Source: Akkermansia muciniphila (GTDB taxonomy: Bacteria > Verrucomicrobiota > Verrucomicrobiia > Verrucomicrobiales > DEV007). From it: a stretch of 62,226 nucleotides of DNA. The notes beneath the pieces are model-generated. The model was not told the origin of the DNA. It saw nothing but the letters and a program-made list of their open reading frames with translations, and did not search any database. The position numbers and the translations under genes are program-made. Where the stretch lies: positions 1 through 62,226 of the forward strand of contig CAMCXS010000031.1 in assembly GCA_945883495.1 (NCBI GenBank), in the 5' to 3' direction. Within the stretch, counting starts at the first letter, position 1, and every line of letters begins with the position of its first letter. Shown in pieces: positions 50,453 through 58,853 of this stretch.

Positions 50453-52879
50453 ATGAGGACTCTATGGAAGCTTGGCGCTGGATTTCTAGCCTCTCTCACG
50501 TTTGTGGCCGCGGAGCTCGAGCCGCAGGAAAGCGCCTTCTTTGAATCCAAGGTCCGGCCTTTGTTGAGTGAGCACTGCTACGAGTGTCACTCCGCTACGG
50601 CCGAGAAAGTGAAGGGCGGGCTCTTGCTCGACACCCAGGAAGGCTGGATGGCCGGCGGAGACAGCGGAGAGGTGATTGCACCCGGCCAACCCGGGGAGAG
50701 CCTCCTGATGACGACGGTGCGCTACGCCGATCCCGACTTGCAGATGCCGCCAAAATACAAGCTTTCGGACGACGAGATCGAAGTCCTGGAAGCATGGATC
50801 GCGATGGGCGCCCCGGATCCTCGCACCGGAGGCGTGGTGACCAAGAGCGGCGGGATTGACCGCGAGAAAGCGCGTTCGCATTGGGCGTTTCGTCCGGTGA
50901 GCACTCCTGAGGTGCCCGCTGTGAAAACTGCGGATTGGCCGCGTGGCGACGTGGACCGGTTTGTCCTCAGCCGCATTGAGGCTGCCGGATTGCAGCCTGT
51001 TGCCGACGCGGATCGCGCCAGTTTGCTGCGCCGGGTTTCGCTGGATCTCACGGGACTTCCTCCAGCGCCGGAACAGATCGACGAGTTTCTCAAGGATCCC
51101 GCCACGGACGACGAAGCGTTGGCGAAAGTGGTGGACCGGCTGCTCGATTCCCCGGCTTTTGGGGAACGCTGGGGGCGGCATTGGCTCGACGTGGCCCGGT
51201 ATGCGGATTCCGTCGGCAAAACCCGCAACGTGCCGTTTCCCTTCGCTTGGCGCTACCGCAATCACGTGATCGATGCCTTCAACGAGGGGCAACCCTATGA
51301 TCGATTTCTTATGGAACAGATCGCGGGGGATTTGCTGCCGTCGGAGGATCGGCAGGCGAGCCTGGTGGCCACCGGTCTCTTGGCTTTGGGATCGATGGAT
51401 TTGAACGAACGGGATTCGGATCAATTTCTCTTGGACCGCATCGACGATCAGCTCGACACGCTCGGCCGGGCAACGATGGCGCTCACCTTGGGATGCGCCC
51501 GGTGTCACGATCACAAGTTCGATCCGATCGCCCAGACGGAGTATTATGCGTTGGCCGGGATCTTTGCCAGCACGCAAACGTTGAGTGGCCAGACCTACCG
51601 GAAGGGCGGCGCGAAGGAATACACCCAAGTGCGTTTGCTGGCGAGCTTGGACGGATCCAAGCCGCAAGCGAAGACCGGGCCAGCGGAGATCGAGAGCCGT
51701 CTGCGCGAGCTGCGTGAGGAGGCGAAACTCAAGGGAACTTCGGAGCAGCGGCGCCGCGAGCTCAGAGATGAGGCGAATCAGCTTCGCCAGGCTTTGGCCC
51801 AGATGGCGTCGAATCCGGGCAAGAAGAAGTCGAAAAAACAGCGAAGCGACGGCCCGATCGACTTGAAGGCACCGTTGGCCATGGCGGTTTGCGATGCCGA
51901 AGCCTGCGATTTGGCGCTCCGGGTGCGCGGCGAACCCGATCTCAAGGGCGAGGTCGTGCCACGTGGTTTTCCGGAGATGTTCAGGGGGGCGGGAACCCCG
52001 GCGATCCCGGCGGAAGGCAGCGGACGGTTGGAGTTGGCTCAATGGCTGACCTCGCCCGACCATCCCTTGACCGCCCGGGTCATGGTGAACCGGATTTGGA
52101 GTCATCTGTTCGGCCGGGGCATCGTGGAGACGGTGGACAACTTCGGGCTCTCCGGTGCCGCGCCGAGCCATCCGGAATTGCTCGATCACTTGGCCTCTCA
52201 ATTCGTGGCCCAGGGCTGGTCGATCAAGGGGATGATTCGCACGTTGGTCTTGAGCCGGACCTATCGCCTGGGCATCGTGTATCCAGAGGCGAACGTGGCA
52301 GCTGACGAAGCCAATCAACTCTACTGGCGCGCCAATTTGCGGCGGCTCGAAGCGGAAGCGATCCGCGATTCGCTCCTGGCGTCGAGCGGGCTCCTCGATC
52401 CGAGTCGTCCCGAGGGGGCGCCGTTTGATCGCTCGGTGGGCGGCGACGTGGGCAAAGCGTCCAAGAAGGGCCCGGGGCCTTCTGATCCGATCCTGCGCCA
52501 GGAGCGCAGCGTGTATTTGCCGGTGTTTCGCTCCCGGTTGCCCGGGATGTTTACGGTGTTCGACTTCGCGGAGCCGGATCAGGTCAATGGCCAGCGCGAT
52601 GTAACCACCGTGCCGACGCAGGCGCTCTTCTTTTTGAACAATCCCTTCGTCATCAAGGCCTCGGAAGCATGTGCCAAACAGTTGCTCGCCCTGAGCCACG
52701 CCGCGGATGAAGACCGGGTCGAGCAAGCCTACCTCCGAATCGTCGGACGCAGCCCCTCCTCCGCAGATACGGCCAGCGCGTTGGGCTTTGTCCACGAGAG
52801 CGAAGGCGCTCCGGAGAAAGCTTGGGCGTCGTTGATTCAGGCTCTCTATTCCTCCGCTGAATTCCGTTACGTCCCGTGA
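50453..52879 (+). CDS. PSD1/DUF1549-DUF1553 secreted cytochrome-like protein
   Basis: An 808-residue secreted protein: signal peptide (about 1-20), N-terminal planctomycete-type cytochrome domain with CYECHS (Cys42, Cys45, His46), DUF1549 (about 155-370; WGRHWLDVARYADSVG near 243, CARCHDHKFDPIAQTEYY near 349, a second CxxCH) and DUF1553 (about 525-795; VMVNRIWSHLFGRGIVETVD near 544). A Lys/Arg/Glu-rich hinge lies between the two domains. Such proteins are typical of Planctomycetes and Verrucomicrobia and usually sit before a DUF1501 gene, as here; the stop overlaps the next GTG start. Role unknown, perhaps periplasmic electron transfer or polysaccharide use. Confidence 0.93.
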   Translation: MRTLWKLGAGFLASLTFVAAELEPQESAFFESKVRPLLSEHCYECHSATAEKVKGGLLLDTQEGWMAGGDSGEVIAPGQPGESLLMTTVRYADPDLQMPPKYKLSDDEIEVLEAWIAMGAPDPRTGGVVTKSGGIDREKARSHWAFRPVSTPEVPAVKTADWPRGDVDRFVLSRIEAAGLQPVADADRASLLRRVSLDLTGLPPAPEQIDEFLKDPATDDEALAKVVDRLLDSPAFGERWGRHWLDVARYADSVGKTRNVPFPFAWRYRNHVIDAFNEGQPYDRFLMEQIAGDLLPSEDRQASLVATGLLALGSMDLNERDSDQFLLDRIDDQLDTLGRATMALTLGCARCHDHKFDPIAQTEYYALAGIFASTQTLSGQTYRKGGAKEYTQVRLLASLDGSKPQAKTGPAEIESRLRELREEAKLKGTSEQRRRELRDEANQLRQALAQMASNPGKKKSKKQRSDGPIDLKAPLAMAVCDAEACDLALRVRGEPDLKGEVVPRGFPEMFRGAGTPAIPAEGSGRLELAQWLTSPDHPLTARVMVNRIWSHLFGRGIVETVDNFGLSGAAPSHPELLDHLASQFVAQGWSIKGMIRTLVLSRTYRLGIVYPEANVAADEANQLYWRANLRRLEAEAIRDSLLASSGLLDPSRPEGAPFDRSVGGDVGKASKKGPGPSDPILRQERSVYLPVFRSRLPGMFTVFDFAEPDQVNGQRDVTTVPTQALFFLNNPFVIKASEACAKQLLALSHAADEDRVEQAYLRIVGRSPSSADTASALGFVHESEGAPEKAWASLIQALYSSAEFRYVP

Positions 52880-54279
52880 AGCAAAACCTCATGAACTCTT
52901 GTGGCCACACCTTTGCCCCCGTTTCCCGCCGGGGAATGTTGCAACACACCGCCGCCGGATTCGGCTGGCTCGCTCTTTCCGCGTTACTCTCCGAGGCCAC
53001 CCAAGCCGCGACTTCGCCGCTCGCGCCCCGGTCCCCGCACTTTGCCCCGAAAGCGAAGCGGGTGATTTTCCTCTTCATGCAGGGCGGGCCGAGTCATGTC
53101 GATACCTTCGATTGGAAGCCGGAGCTCAAGGCCAAGGCGGGAAAAAGCTTCGGCTCTGGCGATGGCAAGTCCCGTCCTGGCGTTCTTCTGGCGCCGCAAT
53201 TCGAGTTCCAACCGCATGGAAAGAGCGGTTTGCCCATCAGCTCGCTGTTTCCCGAAGTGGCCAAGCACGCCGACGATATTTGTCTGCTCAACGGCATGCA
53301 CACCAGCAACGCCGCGCACCCGCAGGCCAGCATCGCTCTGCACACCGGAAGCGTGAATTTCGTCCGGCCTTCGCTCGGATCCTGGGTCGTCTACGGGTTG
53401 GGCAGTGAAAGCGCGGATCTGCCCGGATTTGTCACCATCAATCCCACCCAGGGCCAGGGCGGGGCGCAGAACTACGGTTCATCGTTCTTGCCAGCCTCGT
53501 ATCAGGGCACGCGGGTGGATTTGGATCAGGGCGGGATTCCCGATATCGCCAATAAGAATCTCTCCGCGTCGCGGCAGCGCAGCCAGATCGATCTCATCCA
53601 GGAGATGAACCGCAAGCTCTTGGTCGAGAATCCGGGGCATCGCGAGCTGGAGGGCGTCATCCAGTCTTATGAGATGGCGTACCAGATGCAGTCCTCCATC
53701 CCCAAAGTCCTGGATTTGGCCGGGGAAAGCGCCGCCACCCGGGAACGTTACGGGATCGGTCAAAACGCCACGAATTCCTTCGGGACCCAATGCTTGGCCG
53801 CCCGTCGTCTCGCGGAAGCCGGTGTCCGCTTCATCCAAATCAGCAAGGGCGGCTGGGATCAGCACAAATCCCTCAAATCCGCGCTCACGGAAAACTGCAC
53901 CGCCACGGATCGGCCGATCGCCGCATTGCTCCAAGATCTCAAGGAACGAGACATGCTCAAGGACACGCTTGTCGTTTGGGGCGGTGAATTCGGCCGCAGT
54001 CCGCAGGATCAGGCAAATTCCGGCGATGGCCGCCGCCACAACAACCGCGGTTACACGATGTGGATGGCCGGGGGCGGAGTCAAAGGCGGCCTGCGGTATG
54101 GGTCCACGGACGAAGTCGGCGACACGGCGGTGGAAGGAAAAATCGGCACGCATGATCTCCATGCCACGATCCTGCATCTGCTCGGGATGGATCACACCAA
54201 GCTGACCTACCGCTACTCCGGGCGGGACTTCCGGCTCACCGATGTTTATGGCGAGGTGGTCCGTGAGATCATGAGTTGA
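52876..54279 (+). CDS. DUF1501 protein, Tat-exported
   Basis: A 467-residue DUF1501 member of the alkaline-phosphatase/sulfatase-like fold. A twin-arginine signal (SRRGMLQHTAAGFGWLALSA) lies 17 residues into the protein. FLFMQGGPSHVDTFDWKPEL near residue 60, YEMAYQMQSS near 263, RFIQISKGGWDQH near 317 and VVWGGEFGRSP near 365 are the typical conserved stretches. The partner gene is the PSD1 upstream; the start is GTG at 52876 (GTGA overlap). Function is not established for the family. It ends 41 bases before the end of the convergent second copy. Confidence 0.93.
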   Translation: MKQNLMNSCGHTFAPVSRRGMLQHTAAGFGWLALSALLSEATQAATSPLAPRSPHFAPKAKRVIFLFMQGGPSHVDTFDWKPELKAKAGKSFGSGDGKSRPGVLLAPQFEFQPHGKSGLPISSLFPEVAKHADDICLLNGMHTSNAAHPQASIALHTGSVNFVRPSLGSWVVYGLGSESADLPGFVTINPTQGQGGAQNYGSSFLPASYQGTRVDLDQGGIPDIANKNLSASRQRSQIDLIQEMNRKLLVENPGHRELEGVIQSYEMAYQMQSSIPKVLDLAGESAATRERYGIGQNATNSFGTQCLAARRLAEAGVRFIQISKGGWDQHKSLKSALTENCTATDRPIAALLQDLKERDMLKDTLVVWGGEFGRSPQDQANSGDGRRHNNRGYTMWMAGGGVKGGLRYGSTDEVGDTAVEGKIGTHDLHATILHLLGMDHTKLTYRYSGRDFRLTDVYGEVVREIMS

Positions 54280-54320
54280 CGGGCAGACCGTCGCCGGTTG
54301 AGCCGGTTTGGCCCGCCCGG

Positions 54321-55721
54321 TCAGGCGAGGATTTCCTTAATGACCCGGCAGGGCTCCACCCCGGTGAGCTTAAAGTCGAGCCCGGCGCGGCGGAAGGTGA
54401 GGCGCTCGTGATCCAGGCCCAGGCAGTGGAGGATCGTGGCTTGGAGGTCGGGGACGTGAACTTCGTCCTCAACGACGTTGAAGCCCATTTCGTCCGTGGC
54501 CCCCAGGGTGACGCCGCCCCGGATGCCGCCGCCGGCCAGCCACGTGGTGAAGGCTTGGGGATGGTGATCCCGGCCCATGCTGCGGCCCAGGGAGACGCTG
54601 GCTTCGACCATCGGCGTGCGGCCGAATTCCCCGCCCCAAACCACCAGGGTGCTGTCCAAAAGGCCGCGCAGTTTGAGATCCTTGACGAGGGCCGCGCTGG
54701 CTTGATCCGTGGCGGCGCAGTTCTTCTTCACGTTCCCGGCGACATCGCTGTGGGCGTCCCACCCTTCGTGGTAAATGTTGATGAAGCGGACGCCTCGCTC
54801 AACCATGCGGCGGGCCAGGAGGCAGGCGCGGGCAAAGGATGGCTGAGCCGGATCGCAACCATACAGGGCGATGGTTTCGGGCGTCTCCTGTCCCAGGTCC
54901 ATAAGTTCCGGAGCGGAGGTCTGGAGCCGGTAGGCCATCTCGTAGTTCGCGATCCGTGTCGAGGTATCGGCATCGCCATCGACTTGGAGGCGGCGCTGAT
55001 TCATCGCGTTGATGAGATCGATGGTATCCCGTTGGGTGCTCGGGGTGATTTCCGGGGGCGTGCTGACGTTGAGAATGGGATCTCCGGTGTTGCGGAAGCG
55101 GGTGCCGGAGTAGACGCCCGGGAGGAAACCGCTGCTCCAACAGGCCGCGCCGCCGCTGATGCCGCTGCCGGTGCTCATGACGACAAACGATGGCAGATCG
55201 CTGGTTTCGGAGCCCAAACCATAGGTGACCCAGGAGCCCATGCTGGGACGTCCGGGCTGGGAGAATCCGGTGTTGAGGTAAATCTGGCCGGGGGCGTGGT
55301 TGAACTGCGTGGTGCGGCAGGACTTCACGATGGCGAGGTCATCCACCACCGTGGCCAAGTGGGGGAGCATCTCGGAGAGTTCGGCGCCGCATTGCCCATG
55401 TTTCGCGAACTTGTATTGCGGTCCAAGGACGGCGGCGTCCGGTCGGATGAAGGCGTAGCGTTGCCCGCCGATGATCGAGGGCGGGAGCGGCTTGCCCTCG
55501 TACCGGGTGAGCATCGGCTTGTGATCGAACAGCTCCAACTGCGACGGCGCGCCGGCCATGAAGAGGTGGATTACAGCTTTCGCTTTGGGCGAGTGGTGCG
55601 GGGCAGCGGCGGCGAATCCGTTTTCGCGAGCCAGCAACGAAGCCAGCGCCATCTTCCCAGTGCCGATGGCGCAATCCTGGAAGAAGTGGCGGCGGGTGAG
55701 GTTGGGGTTGGGGGCGGTCAT
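54321..55721 (-). CDS. Second DUF1501 protein, Tat-exported
   Basis: A 466-residue DUF1501 member. TRRHFFQDCAIGTGKMALAS at residues 9-28 is the twin-arginine signal. LFMAGAPSQLELFDHKPML near 54, GVRFINIYHEGWDAH near 335 and VVWGGEFGRTP near 386 are conserved. It shares the architecture of the neighbouring DUF1501 at 52876 but differs widely in sequence, so it is not a recent duplicate. On the minus strand it follows the second PSD1 gene after 114 bases. The ATG at 55721 was chosen for the signal. Confidence 0.93.
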   Translation of the reverse strand: MTAPNPNLTRRHFFQDCAIGTGKMALASLLARENGFAAAAPHHSPKAKAVIHLFMAGAPSQLELFDHKPMLTRYEGKPLPPSIIGGQRYAFIRPDAAVLGPQYKFAKHGQCGAELSEMLPHLATVVDDLAIVKSCRTTQFNHAPGQIYLNTGFSQPGRPSMGSWVTYGLGSETSDLPSFVVMSTGSGISGGAACWSSGFLPGVYSGTRFRNTGDPILNVSTPPEITPSTQRDTIDLINAMNQRRLQVDGDADTSTRIANYEMAYRLQTSAPELMDLGQETPETIALYGCDPAQPSFARACLLARRMVERGVRFINIYHEGWDAHSDVAGNVKKNCAATDQASAALVKDLKLRGLLDSTLVVWGGEFGRTPMVEASVSLGRSMGRDHHPQAFTTWLAGGGIRGGVTLGATDEMGFNVVEDEVHVPDLQATILHCLGLDHERLTFRRAGLDFKLTGVEPCRVIKEILA

Positions 55722-55835
55722 GGGGGAAGGGCGTGGAACCACAAGACTTCCACGGGCTTTACGGCCGGGGTATTTCGCCGGATGGGGGGATTGCGTCTGG
55801 CCAAGAATGCCCATCTTGCGGGATGGGGCTCCTCA

Positions 55836-58793
55836 TCACGGATGGGTAATCGCCTCGTCCAAGTTGAGCACGGCGCGCGAAACCGCGGTCCAAAGCGCTT
55901 CGCCTTCGAGGCCCGTGGTGCGTTGTTTGGCGACGAAGCCGGCAAGGAGAGCCAACTCATCTGGCGCGGCGGGGCGGGTCAGGCAACGGCGGATGATGTT
56001 CTGCATGCGGGCGGGGTCGTCCGGTGATTCCGCCATCACCTGTTTGGCCATGCCTTGAGCGGCTTCGAGGAACATGCTGTCGTTCAGCAGGGTCAAGGCT
56101 TGGAGGGGACTGTTGGAGATTTCGCGCCGCGCCAGGCAGGCTTCGCCCGTGGGGGCATCGAAGGTGGTGGCCATCGCAAACGGGGCGGTGCGTTTGATGA
56201 AGGTGTAGAGGCTGCGGCGGTAGCGGTCCTCGCCTTCGCTGGTCTTCCAATCGACCTTTCCGTAGGTTCCCTCCGAGGTGACGCTGGCGGGTTGGGGCGG
56301 GTAGACGCCCGGACCGCCCATTTTCGTAGAGAGCAGCCCGGCGGCTTGCAGGGCGGAATCGCGGATGATCTCGGCATCGAGCCGGAAGCGGGAGGCGCGG
56401 GCCAAGAGGACGTTTTCGCGATCGCGCTCCGCGAGTGCCGGCGTGATGCGCGAGCTTTGTTTGTAGGTGGCGCTGGTGACGATGAGGCGGTGCAGCTTCT
56501 TCATCGACCAGCCTTGGTTGCGGAATTCCACGGCCAGCCAGTCGAGGAGTTCCGGGTGGGATGGGGCTTCGCTTTGGTAACCGAAGTCCTCCAAGGTGCG
56601 CACCAAGCCGCGGCCGAAAAACGCCTGCCACTGGCGGTTCACGGTAACCCGGGCGGTGAGCGGGTTTTCCGGGGCGAAGAGCCAGTGAGCAAAGGTGAGC
56701 CGATTCGCCGGGGCGCCATCCGGAAGCGGCGGGAGGAACGCGGGGACGGCTGGGGTGACTTCTTCCTTGGGCGAAAGGTATTCGCCGCGGTGGTAACGGC
56801 GAGTACTGCGCGGGTTCGTCGCGGGCCGTTCCCGTAGGACCAAGGTTGGCTGACCACGAGGCAGCGTTTTGCGGGCGGTGAGCAGGGGCGCGGCGGCTTT
56901 CTCCATTTCCGGCGCGGTTTCGAGGAACCGGAGCAGGAGGAGGTCGCGCTGGCTGAGGTCGCCAGCGGCGAGGGCGGCTTCGACCTCGGCGGGGTGGCCG
57001 GTGGCGGTCGCGTGATCGCTCGTGTTTACGGAGATCCGGAAGTGCCCGAGTGGACAGGCGAAGTGTTTTTCGAAGAGCAGCTTCAAGTCGAGACCGGCGC
57101 CAAGATCCACCGGTTCGGCAAAGTGAAACACGGCGCTATGGGCCACCGCGTAACCGCCGAGGACTTGCCAGCCGGAGGACATCTCACCGTCAAGCGCGGC
57201 GCTGGCGTTGTTGGTCTTGCCCGGCTTTGGCTTGGCGGGGGCTTTGGCGGCATCGCTGATGCGGTCCGGCTCGGCGTCGTTGGTGGCCTCGGCGTGGGAG
57301 AATGCGATCGGCTCGCCGTTTTGCCTGCCCTGAAGTTCGCTGAGGAAAAATCCGCCGATGGGACCTTCGTAGTTGGTCAGTCCAGGGCCATCGTTGGGCA
57401 GGCTGGGGTGGGAGGCAACCTCAATGCGGAGGGCGCGGACGTTCTGGATCGGCGCCTGCAATCTGAGGTCGTAGACGTCGCTCTTGGAGATATCGCCGCT
57501 GCCGAGGATGAAGCCATCCGGCTGAAGTTCCAATCGCGGCAGGGTCGTCTGCATCTCCGAGGGGCGGACGATTTCCCAATGCGAGGCGCGGGCACGTTCG
57601 CTGGTGAGCCATTCTTGGTAGCGTGGTTCCATCGCGTCCGGGCCGCCGGGAAATTTGGTGGGGAGTTCAGCCTCGAGGCGGGCGATCCGTTCGCGATGCG
57701 CTTGTTGCTGGGCTTCGATTTGCGGAGTCGGGATGGCGTAAGTGGGTTCGTCCGCGTTGTTCAGCAGCGCCATGACGCTGTAGTAGTCCGTGTGCAGAAT
57801 GGGGTCATACTTGTGGGTATGACATTGGGCGCAGTTCAGCGTGAGTCCCATCCAGGCGGTGCCGGTGACGGCGACCCGGTCGACCATGGAGTAGAAGCGG
57901 TATTCGTTGGGATCGATCCCGCCCTCCTCGTTGAGCATGGTGTTGCGGTGAAACCCGGTGGCGATGAGATCGTCCGGCGTGGGGTTGGGCAACATGTCTC
58001 CGGCCAGCTGGCGGATGCTGAATTGGTCGAACGGCAGGTCGGCGTTCAATGCGCGGACCACCCAATCCCGGTAAGGCCAAATGGTGCGAGGGCGATCTTT
58101 TTCGAAGCCGTTGGTGTCGGCGTAACGGGCCAGATCGAGCCAACGGCGGGCCCAACGTTCCCCGTAGTGCGGCGAGGCGAGTAGGGAATCGACGAGGGTT
58201 TCGTAGGCATGGGGCGAGGTGTCGTGGACGAAGGCATCGGCTTGCGCGGGCGTGGGGAGCAGGCCGATGAGATCGAGGTAGACGCGACGAACAAGCTCGT
58301 AGCGATCGGCTTCCGGGGAAGGCTTCAATCCTTCCCGTTCGAGCCGGGCTTGGACGAAGGCGTCGATTGGGTGGAGGTTCGGTTTCGGAAGCGGGGTTTG
58401 GCGGGGCGGGGAGTAGGCCCAGTGCGGTTCGTATTGGGCGCCGGAGGCGATCCAGGTCTTGAGAATGGCCCTCTCGGCCTCCGGCATGACCTTCTTGGTG
58501 TGCGGCGGAGGCATGAGCTCCTCTTCGTCCGCACTGAAGAGGCGGTGGATGAGCTCGCTTTTCTCCGGAGCGCCGGGAACGATCGCGGTCGCGCCCGATT
58601 TGCCGGAGCCGTAAGCGGTTTCGCTGAGGTCGAGCCGGAGTTTGCCTTTCCTCGAGTGTTCGTCCATGCCATGGCAGGCGAAGCAGTACTGGGCGAGCAC
58701 CGGGCGGACGTCGCGATTGAAATCGACGGTTTGGGCGCTGGGGGCGCCGGTGGAGAGCGCAAGGGCGAGAAGCAACATCGTCCCCTTGAGCAC
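55836..58793 (-). CDS. Second PSD1/DUF1549-DUF1553 secreted cytochrome-like protein
   Basis: A 985-residue protein: signal peptide (about 1-21), cytochrome-type CFACHG (Cys37, Cys40, His41), DUF1549 (WARRWLDLARYADTNGFEKD near 214; CAQCHTHKYDPILHTDYYSV near 320), a jelly-roll-like insertion of about 200 residues (about 400-620) absent from the first copy, then DUF1553 (LTARVTVNRQWQAFFGRGLV near 715). The insertion could be a carbohydrate-binding module, which is inference. It pairs with the DUF1501 gene downstream and is the largest difference between the two convergent pairs. Confidence 0.93.
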   Translation of the reverse strand: MLKGTMLLLALALSTGAPSAQTVDFNRDVRPVLAQYCFACHGMDEHSRKGKLRLDLSETAYGSGKSGATAIVPGAPEKSELIHRLFSADEEELMPPPHTKKVMPEAERAILKTWIASGAQYEPHWAYSPPRQTPLPKPNLHPIDAFVQARLEREGLKPSPEADRYELVRRVYLDLIGLLPTPAQADAFVHDTSPHAYETLVDSLLASPHYGERWARRWLDLARYADTNGFEKDRPRTIWPYRDWVVRALNADLPFDQFSIRQLAGDMLPNPTPDDLIATGFHRNTMLNEEGGIDPNEYRFYSMVDRVAVTGTAWMGLTLNCAQCHTHKYDPILHTDYYSVMALLNNADEPTYAIPTPQIEAQQQAHRERIARLEAELPTKFPGGPDAMEPRYQEWLTSERARASHWEIVRPSEMQTTLPRLELQPDGFILGSGDISKSDVYDLRLQAPIQNVRALRIEVASHPSLPNDGPGLTNYEGPIGGFFLSELQGRQNGEPIAFSHAEATNDAEPDRISDAAKAPAKPKPGKTNNASAALDGEMSSGWQVLGGYAVAHSAVFHFAEPVDLGAGLDLKLLFEKHFACPLGHFRISVNTSDHATATGHPAEVEAALAAGDLSQRDLLLLRFLETAPEMEKAAAPLLTARKTLPRGQPTLVLRERPATNPRSTRRYHRGEYLSPKEEVTPAVPAFLPPLPDGAPANRLTFAHWLFAPENPLTARVTVNRQWQAFFGRGLVRTLEDFGYQSEAPSHPELLDWLAVEFRNQGWSMKKLHRLIVTSATYKQSSRITPALAERDRENVLLARASRFRLDAEIIRDSALQAAGLLSTKMGGPGVYPPQPASVTSEGTYGKVDWKTSEGEDRYRRSLYTFIKRTAPFAMATTFDAPTGEACLARREISNSPLQALTLLNDSMFLEAAQGMAKQVMAESPDDPARMQNIIRRCLTRPAAPDELALLAGFVAKQRTTGLEGEALWTAVSRAVLNLDEAITHP

Positions 58794-58853
58794 GGCCCGC
58801 GGGAGATCAATCCTTCAAGTAAGCAACGCGGCGCCGCCCACGCCCTGGGGCAC

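Noticed and set aside
50486-52795. 769-codon minus-strand frame opposite the PSD1 gene
   Set aside because: Antisense shadow; the plus-strand gene has clear domains, signal peptide and a coupled partner.
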